Positions 58,199-64,000 of a stretch of DNA of 64,000 bases are shown here, piece by piece. Below the pieces are notes generated by a model. The model did no database searches, was not told where the DNA came from, and saw nothing but the letters and a program-made list of their open reading frames with translations. The number at the start of each line of letters is the position of its first letter. Positions within the stretch are counted from its first letter, which is position 1. This stretch comes from Talinum fruticosum (Eukaryota > Streptophyta > Magnoliopsida > Caryophyllales > Talinaceae). Both the position numbers and the translations under genes were made by a program. The stretch spans positions 2,418,001 to 2,482,000 of the forward strand of contig JAITYX010000049.1 of assembly GCA_021018815.1 (NCBI GenBank), read 5' to 3'.

Positions 58199-59480
58199 CG
58201 AGTTGTGCATAGAAAGGAAAACCTCAAAAGCGACAATCACATTATCTCGTAATCAATCGTCCCGGAGTGATGGCACTTTGTGCATCCAAAATGATATTTG
58301 GCAATATCTCATTAAGCCTATGAGTGATCACCTTTGTTACTAACTTACTTAATTTCCACTTGAGAAGTATATATATTAGAAACCTTATTTAGTTAATTTC
58401 ACACGATAAAAGATTATCCTCTTTTAAATACAGTATTTTTGTTGCCGAGTTAGATCAAACTATCCACTTAATTTTCCAGAAATCATATCATTGCTTAAAA
58501 TTAACTTCCTTTTTTGCAACAAAACAACTTTTTAAAAAAATTAAAATTTCTAAATTATATTGTACCCTCAGAGTTTAGTTTCGGGGCTGCTTTTCATTTG
58601 TCCTCCCCAGTTTTTTTATTTCTTTTTTAAAATTTTGACATGCTTCATTATTTGTTGCAGTTTCCATGCAATGGGTAATTCCAGTTTGACACCAAGAAAT
58701 GAATAAAAAAATTAAAGCACGAAACTTCAGCATACTATGGGGAAACTAGAGAAAGTAATCAATTAAAAGAAACTAAAGTAACGAGTATCATTCACATGAA
58801 GAGTTTATCACTTGGTTCCTCTTGTTGAACTAACCCACAATTCAAGAATGACCTGTGCAAAAAGGAAAAAAGAATAATGACGACACAGTTGAAAATAAAC
58901 ACAAAATAATCCTTGAGCCTAAATGTCCAATCTTTCAGGGAAAAAAGTAAATTAGGATGCAGCATCAAAGCTGCAATGCTTTACCGGTTTAATGGGTAGG
59001 ATTTTTAAAAAGATCTATCAACAAAAGGGTTTAAAGGCCTGATAGGAATTAATCAGGTGATTTTAATTTTTTAAAAAAGACAATACTTAGGTTTTGACGA
59101 GATCTTTTAAGTTGTTTAGAGTTTGACAGCGACACCAACTCCACATATGTTTAGTTTTATCAGGTTAATTTCTAGAAAGATCATGTTAGCACATAGTCAA
59201 TAAATATCTCTATAAAATAATGATGCTTAGGTTTTTACTATCGCTTATTATTATAAGTCAACTTCAATTGACACTCGAAGTGATACGACTTATTCGTCGC
59301 TTTCACCTCCGGATCTCATCTTATTCTGTGTACATCAAAATCTTAGATTACATCGTCGTGTTTTCCGGATCATTTCAAGACGAGGTACAAAAGAATGGAA
59401 TTGCTAAATTTTACACTTGATAGTGTTTTGAATCTTTGATGCTCTAGTAACAAATCACAAACATCCTGGAGGTTTGTTTC
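58199..59480. other. AT-rich intergenic DNA, nothing recognised
   Basis: No retroelement homology, reading frame or RNA gene is recognised. It is AT-rich with short homopolymer runs and ends at the target duplication of the next element. Confidence 0.6.
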
Positions 59481-59488
59481 CTTTTCCC

Positions 59489-61410
59489 CTATGTTGAGAG
59501 AATCGGTTGCCCGGTGATCAATCCCATCGATAAAGTAGATCAATGGTTCGATCGATCGAGCCGTTTAACTTGAATTAAACCAATTGGCCTAGTTCATGAT
59601 TAAACTGCATTAGACCAGGTCAAACCCGTTATATATTTGAGTAAATAATAAAATCACCTCAATACATATTTATAAAAAGAATTATAGACCTTTTTCTAAA
59701 AGTTATCTAAACTCTACTATTTTTTAACCTTTTTTGTCTTCTAAAAAGCAAAAAGTTAATTACTTTTAATGCCTCCCATTAATAACCCCTTTCACCCTCT
59801 CTCCCCTACTTTAATCTTGTCACACCTCTCTTTCTCTCCTCTTACTGCAGCCTGTGTTTGCCTCTCCATACTTTTAAATCTTATCACACCTTTCTCTCTC
59901 CTTTAATTCAGCCTCTCCTCTCAAGCCTTTGCCTCTCTTCTCAAGCCTGTCCCTCTGCTCTAAAGCTCCTATTGTGTCTGCCTCTCCTCTCATGTGTCAG
60001 CCTCTCCCTCTGCTAGAAAGTAGTTCCTATTGCGTTTGCCTCTCCTCTCCCGCCTCTCCCTTTACTCTAAAGTTCCTCTCTTTCTCTCTCCTCTACAGCT
60101 CCTCTCTCTCTCTCTCCTTTTCATCATCACAAACCTCTCCACTCACGCCTCTCTCTCTCTCTCTCTCTGTATCCTCTCACATGCCTCTCTCTCCCCTCTA
60201 GATCTCAATTATCTAAGTTGTCGCCCTATAAATATCATCACTACTAGATCTTAACGGACGAGCTCCACCGGGCGGCCGCCAGTCACTCTCAGCAACGGAG
60301 GGTGCGTGGAATAAGGGTTAACAAAGGAGAAAGAGACACAAAAAAACTAACCGGTCAAACCTAAGTTAAGAAAACCAACCCAATTATTGACCCGGTTTGG
60401 AGAGTGGTCGGACCATTTGAACCGGGTTAAACCGTAAACCCGTTTATTAGTTAACCCGGATTGAACCGTCACAACCCGGTTGATCATAAAATTAATTTTC
60501 CATATATCTTTAGCTATTTTTTCGTTATTGCATTTTCTATATTTAATAAAAAAATGACATATTTTATAAAAAAATAAAAATATAAAAACTAACAAATTTT
60601 ATCATATCATTCATAAAAATAAAGTCCATTCATATTTACATTCACTTAAAAACTTTAAAAAAATAAATTAAAATAAAACCCTAAAGTTAATTAAAATAAA
60701 ACCCTAAAGTTACACTTATATTCCTATTTCTCATTCCTTTTAACCGCAGACGCATATCACCCTTTTTTCCCTTTCTCTCTCCTCAGCCATTCTTCCTCTA
60801 CTTCTGTGCTCCTTCTCTATGTTGCTTCTCTACTCTCTGTGTTCCTTTTATGCTCCTTTGCTCCTCTTTTCTCTACCCCTTGTCAAATCCTTCTCTGCTC
60901 CTCCTTCTCTACACCTTCTCTTGCCCATTTCCTCTTCTCTCCCAGAGAGCACCACCAACAAATGCGAGCCAAATCCAAATTAGAGAGAAGCAAAGCCGCC
61001 GGAGAGCACCACCACCAATGCAAGTCCAGCGCTGAGGCACGGCAAGCAAGCGGCGACAGGAGCAACATAGCGAGGGAGAGAGGAAGATTAAGAGCAAAAC
61101 GAGCAATTTAGTTGGTGTTTTAATTTCTAGTTGACCGCGAGTCAGCCGATTCATCCCAATCAAGCGGATTCATCGGTTTGGACCAACTTTTTCTGATTCG
61201 ATGTTTAAACAAATTTACACAATGAACCGCGTGCGAAAGTGACCGGTTCTCGATCCGACCGGTCGAACCGGCCACTCCTGTCCGGTCCGATTTTCATAAC
61301 ATAGGATTAGGTGAGTCGACCTGTTCACACCGGTTTTTTCCAATTCAATTGTCTGAATGATCCAAACCATTAACTCGACCGGCCGATCTGGTCCGATTCT
61401 CTTAACATAG
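59489..61410. mobile_element. 1.9-kb non-autonomous TIR DNA element
   Basis: The left end CTATGTTGAGAGAATCGG (59489-59506) is matched by the reverse complement of the right end, CTATGTTAAGAGAATCGG (61410-61393), 17 of 18. Flanks are CTTTTCCC (59481-59488) and CTTGTCCC (61411-61418), a 7-of-8 target duplication, suggesting a hAT-like 8-bp duplication, though the TIR does not fit the hAT consensus well. Inside lie a pyrimidine-rich block (59800-60200), a TATAAATA at 60225, and many CCGGTT/AACCGG words near both ends. No transposase is seen. A second end-like sequence lies at 61283-61304. Confidence 0.65.
59800..60200. repeat. CT-rich low-complexity tract
   Basis: Pyrimidine-rich with repeats of CCTCTCCTCTC and CTCTCTCT. 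It yields Ser/Leu/Pro-rich frames that are compositional and not genes. Confidence 0.85.
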
Positions 61411-61648
61411 CTTGTCCCATGACCGATACATGGATTGGAAAGGGCATCCAAAGTAGAAATTTCAACTCTTGGCCTCAAAGCACCAAAAAAAAACATGGCC
61501 CTGTCCACAATCTACGTAAAATTCACATCCAAACCCAATTCTCAAACAAATTGCCACACCCACAAAGAGTTCATTTTGGAAAACCTACCAGGTGTCATTT
61601 TGGGTGTCTTCAATAAGCCATTTTGTAATAAATCCCTCCACAGTTGTT

Positions 61649-61865
61649 TTATGCAAAAGCACACATCATACAAGCCAATGTACGCTTGAAGATATTATCA
61701 ACACACGAATCCATAGGCTGCAGCACAGGAGTACTTGGAGAGACCACACAAACTACACAGCAGTCAGTGATGTTTCCACAGACAACTTTTTCAAATATTA
61801 ATGAAATATCATCAAAAGAAACTGCACCAAGAGTATAGTTGGAGAGAGCAGCACACCGGATCCAA
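61649..61865 (-). other. possible unassigned exon or ORF fragment
   Basis: Minus-strand frame of 72 codons ending in TAA (61651-61649). It is preceded at 61867-61866 by an AG that could be a splice acceptor after a pyrimidine-poor stretch. The peptide is Cys-rich, with VVCGNITDCCVVCVV and a following SPSTPVLQPMDS segment. I do not recognise the family. It could be a terminal exon, a decayed gene fragment or chance. No matching upstream exon was found. Confidence 0.25.
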
Positions 61866-61989
61866 CTAAAATCAATGGGCTATTTGTCCTTGTCATTCCC
61901 TTCAATACCTCACTCGTCATGAAAAAACTAAAATGTATATAAATACCAAATTTGATGGAGAACCAACTAATTATAAGGAATACAATGCA

Positions 61990-62839
61990 TAATAATTTAT
62001 TATTTCCATCTCACTGTCAAAATTTTGGAGCATGAACTGACTTTTAGTGGGGGCAGCACATGCGATAGGATGAAGCATACGACACATTTTTTCCTTTGTC
62101 CTGCCCTAAAGCAGAGCCTTAACCTGAAAGCAAAGAGAGCCCATCAATGATTAAGAAAATGATCCTATCCCCCCCAAAAAAAAAAGAACAAAAGACCAAA
62201 AAAGGGAAAAATTCCTACACTTGTGAGCTCATGCGTCCATGAGGGAAGGGGGCTTAAAAGAATAAAACTACAATGTCACATTCTCTGAGGAAGGTGCCCA
62301 GTCCTAGTTAAATGACAATATAAAGTTTTTGCGTGCGAAGCATGTGGCCTGAAAATGTGATTAAAGTTAGAACCTAAGCATAGATAGACAAGCAACATAA
62401 CAGGATATAGAGGGGAGAGTGGGACAACACTCAAATTTTGAACCCATAGGGAACAAAACCAAATTCTCAAAGAAAAGCAACAATGGCAGAAAATCACCTG
62501 CCAGCAAGCAGTTCAGTTATTTTCCAACATCAGCCTTCCTACGCAATCTAATACCAGACCAATAAGAGCACAACTCCAACATAAACCAGTGACCAGCTGG
62601 CATCCATATCGCCAGATCACATAAATCAAATTCAAGGCTCCACAAGCAATCATTTATGCACTGCACTCCACTTTGTAAGGCAAAGCACCCCATCATTAGC
62701 TGTATGCTCATGCAACTCTCTTCACAAAACTTGATCACATCACAAGCTGTCCATGTAGACCAGTCAAAAAAGTCGATCCTGTCTCATGTATTTTCATCTA
62801 CACAACATGGCTACCAGCCAAAAGATTTTGGGACGCCAA
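61990..62839 (-). other. probable 3' UTR of the NOT4-like gene
   Basis: Downstream of the stop codon at 62842-62840 on the minus strand, without a convincing coding frame. A possible intron lies within it: donor GCAG/GTGATT at 62498/62497 and acceptor TTTGCTTTCAG/G at 62124/62123. AATAAA on the minus strand near 62011-62006 could be the polyadenylation signal. Extent and splicing are inferred. Confidence 0.4.
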
Positions 62840-64000
62840 TTACATCCTGAAACTCCTGTTATATAGATCCCCTGAGCTTGTGATCCCAAACTTGTTAAAA
62901 CCCAATCTATCATTCCTAAGGAACTCCGCTACGCCTATATCATTTCCAGTTTGAATTTCACTCCAACCATCCCAATGGCCACTAATTGCAACTGTATTTC
63001 TGGCCTGTTGAAGAGAAAACTGTGTAAATGGGGAAAGATTGCTTGGCTGTGAGTGCTCCATATGTCGGGAAGTAAATCCATAAGCATCATTTACAGCAGA
63101 AAAATTATGCCTAACTTCAGTATATCTAAAGTTTTGATGAGGGGATAGAGATCTCTGCATCAATAATTGAAGTCTTGAATCATTTTCAAATAATGGAGCC
63201 TGCACACGAAAATTCTGTCTCATGTCCACGCTTGAGTTGCTAACACCATTGGGAAGCCTCCCTTTGCCAACAGCCAGAATTGCAGAATCTATGAGTTCAA
63301 TATCACTAGCCACATTTATGTTTCCAATAGGTGATGCCTGGTAAGGACTTCTCAACAAGGAGCTAGTCTCAAGCAAATGGTTTCCTGCAGAGAACAATAT
63401 TCAAGGCAACCATGGAGGAAAAAGGAATGAAAATAAAAGAAGAAAGAGGCAGCAAGTAGTGTGAAGGTAGGGAAGCAAATTAACTGACCAGACTTCATGT
63501 CAAAAACTTGATCACTTCTTTCATGTGAAGAGAAACCTGGTGGTGGTGGTCTACTTGCCACAGAAAAACCTGGAGGAGCTGAAATCTGAGATCTTGATAC
63601 TGAAGTTCACAAGATAAAAAGTGTTAGATGTGCTCAGAAAGCATTGTCAACTCTAGAGACTATGTAATATATGCATCTGTTATGTTATTCATTAGCTCGC
63701 ATGAAAGGAAACTTAAAAGTAAACTCCAAATGAGCTTTTATCAATTATATGCCTTTAGTATTTTATTGTATTATGCATATTGAATTGAAGTAAACGAAAT
63801 ATATGCTTCAGCATGAATGTTATGAATGATGACAATTTGCCACTGTCAACGGCACAAACTGGGTGACAGAAAAAGGTTCGAGCACGATGACATTCAATGA
63901 TAACAATGAAATATATACTTCAGTGTATATTTTATGCATGAAAGTCTCAGAAAAAGAACATGGACTCTAACAGGTACTCACAGGGAAGCTTACTGGATGG
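62840..64000 (-). CDS. NOT4: NOT4 (CNOT4-like) ubiquitin ligase, C-terminal exons, partial
   Basis: Plant NOT4 homologues are RING/RRM E3 ubiquitin ligases associated with the CCR4-NOT complex. Only the C-terminus is here. Exons are 64000-63982 (cut by the window), 63599-63489 and 63384-62840. Introns have GTGAGT/TTCAG (63981-63600) and GTCAGT/CTGCAG (63488-63385) borders, and reading phase is kept across both. Recognisable blocks of the family tail are SRPPPPGFSSHER, NHLLETSSLLR, AILAVGKGRLP, SRLQLLMQRSLSPHQNFR, SLQQARN, HWDGW, and LGFNKFG, ending GDLYNRSFRM with TAA at 62842-62840. The RING, RRM and zinc finger would lie upstream, beyond 64000. No frameshift or stop is seen, so the gene looks intact and is the only such gene in the window. 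Identity rests on recalled family sequence. Confidence 0.78.

Noticed and set aside
60225..60235. TATAAATA as a promoter for a host gene
   Set aside because: No coding sequence follows, and it lies within a non-autonomous DNA element.
59929..60254. Ser/Leu-rich plus-strand frames
   Set aside because: Produced by the CT-rich tract inside the TIR element. No domain or start context.
60806..61111. 101-codon plus-strand frame with hydrophobic start and basic end
   Set aside because: Lies inside the TIR element, is driven by pyrimidine-rich then purine-rich sequence, and has no recognisable family.
61690..61780. LQPMD segment resembling the DDE transposase LQPLD motif
   Set aside because: The surrounding residues do not match and no other catalytic motif is present. 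Too short to assign.
1..64000. CRISPR arrays, tRNA or rRNA genes, bacterial-type operons
   Set aside because: No regularly spaced repeats, cloverleaf or rRNA sequence noticed. The PBS sites are short tRNA-complementary segments only.

Overview
The window is plant nuclear DNA, most likely from a dicot. It is almost wholly an island of nested LTR retrotransposons, about 58 kb, with the 3' end of one ordinary host gene at the right edge. Plant origin is shown by Ty1/copia elements of the SIRE/Maximus type with an envelope-like third gene, by Ty3/gypsy Tat-like and Tekay-like elements, and by a spliced gene (63.9-62.8 kb, minus strand) whose C-terminus I recognise as a plant NOT4 (CNOT4-like) RING/RRM ubiquitin ligase of the CCR4-NOT complex. 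The species cannot be told from the sequence.

Layout. 1-21302 is a minus-strand SIRE-like element (A) whose 3' end lies outside the window. Three relatives interrupt it: an LTR ending at 376 in its env-like gene, a solo LTR (3563-5111, TSD TCCTA) in its RT, and a full element B (7295-18194) near its gag/protease junction. 21303-28723 holds a fragment of Tat-like leader, an old gypsy LTR fragment, and an internally deleted Tekay-like element (two LTRs around about 1 kb). 28724-58198 is the remains of one minus-strand Tat-like gypsy element (U): gag, leader, PBS and 5' LTR. It is split by SIRE-like element C (30515-41615, TSD TTAAT), by an opposite-orientation solo LTR of its own family (43070-45040), by a SIRE-like solo LTR (45075-46634, TSD AAATT) and by SIRE-like element D (47623-58150, TSD TAAAA). 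A 596-bp hAT-type MITE (TSD GTTACAAC) sits in the 5' LTR of C. 58199-61410 is AT-rich DNA followed by a 1.9-kb terminal-inverted-repeat element. 61411-64000 is the host gene with its probable 3' UTR.

How the genes work together. Each SIRE-like copy has the order LTR, Met-tRNA-type PBS, gag-protease-integrase-RT-RNase H, a 0.5-0.6 kb spacer, an env-like gene, polypurine tract, LTR. Every copy is broken by frameshifts and stops, so none looks autonomous. The most interesting signal is in the spacer. All four copies keep a promoter-like block (CCATTGG or a relic, CGTCA, TATAAATA or a relic, then a CT-rich leader) just before the env-like start codon, suggesting that this gene has its own promoter. 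Other points of note are an inverted copy of the PPT/LTR junction inside the 3' LTR of C, opposed gypsy LTRs forming a long inverted repeat, the undescribed TIR element, and a recurrent alteration of CTG/CAG words across the retroelements.
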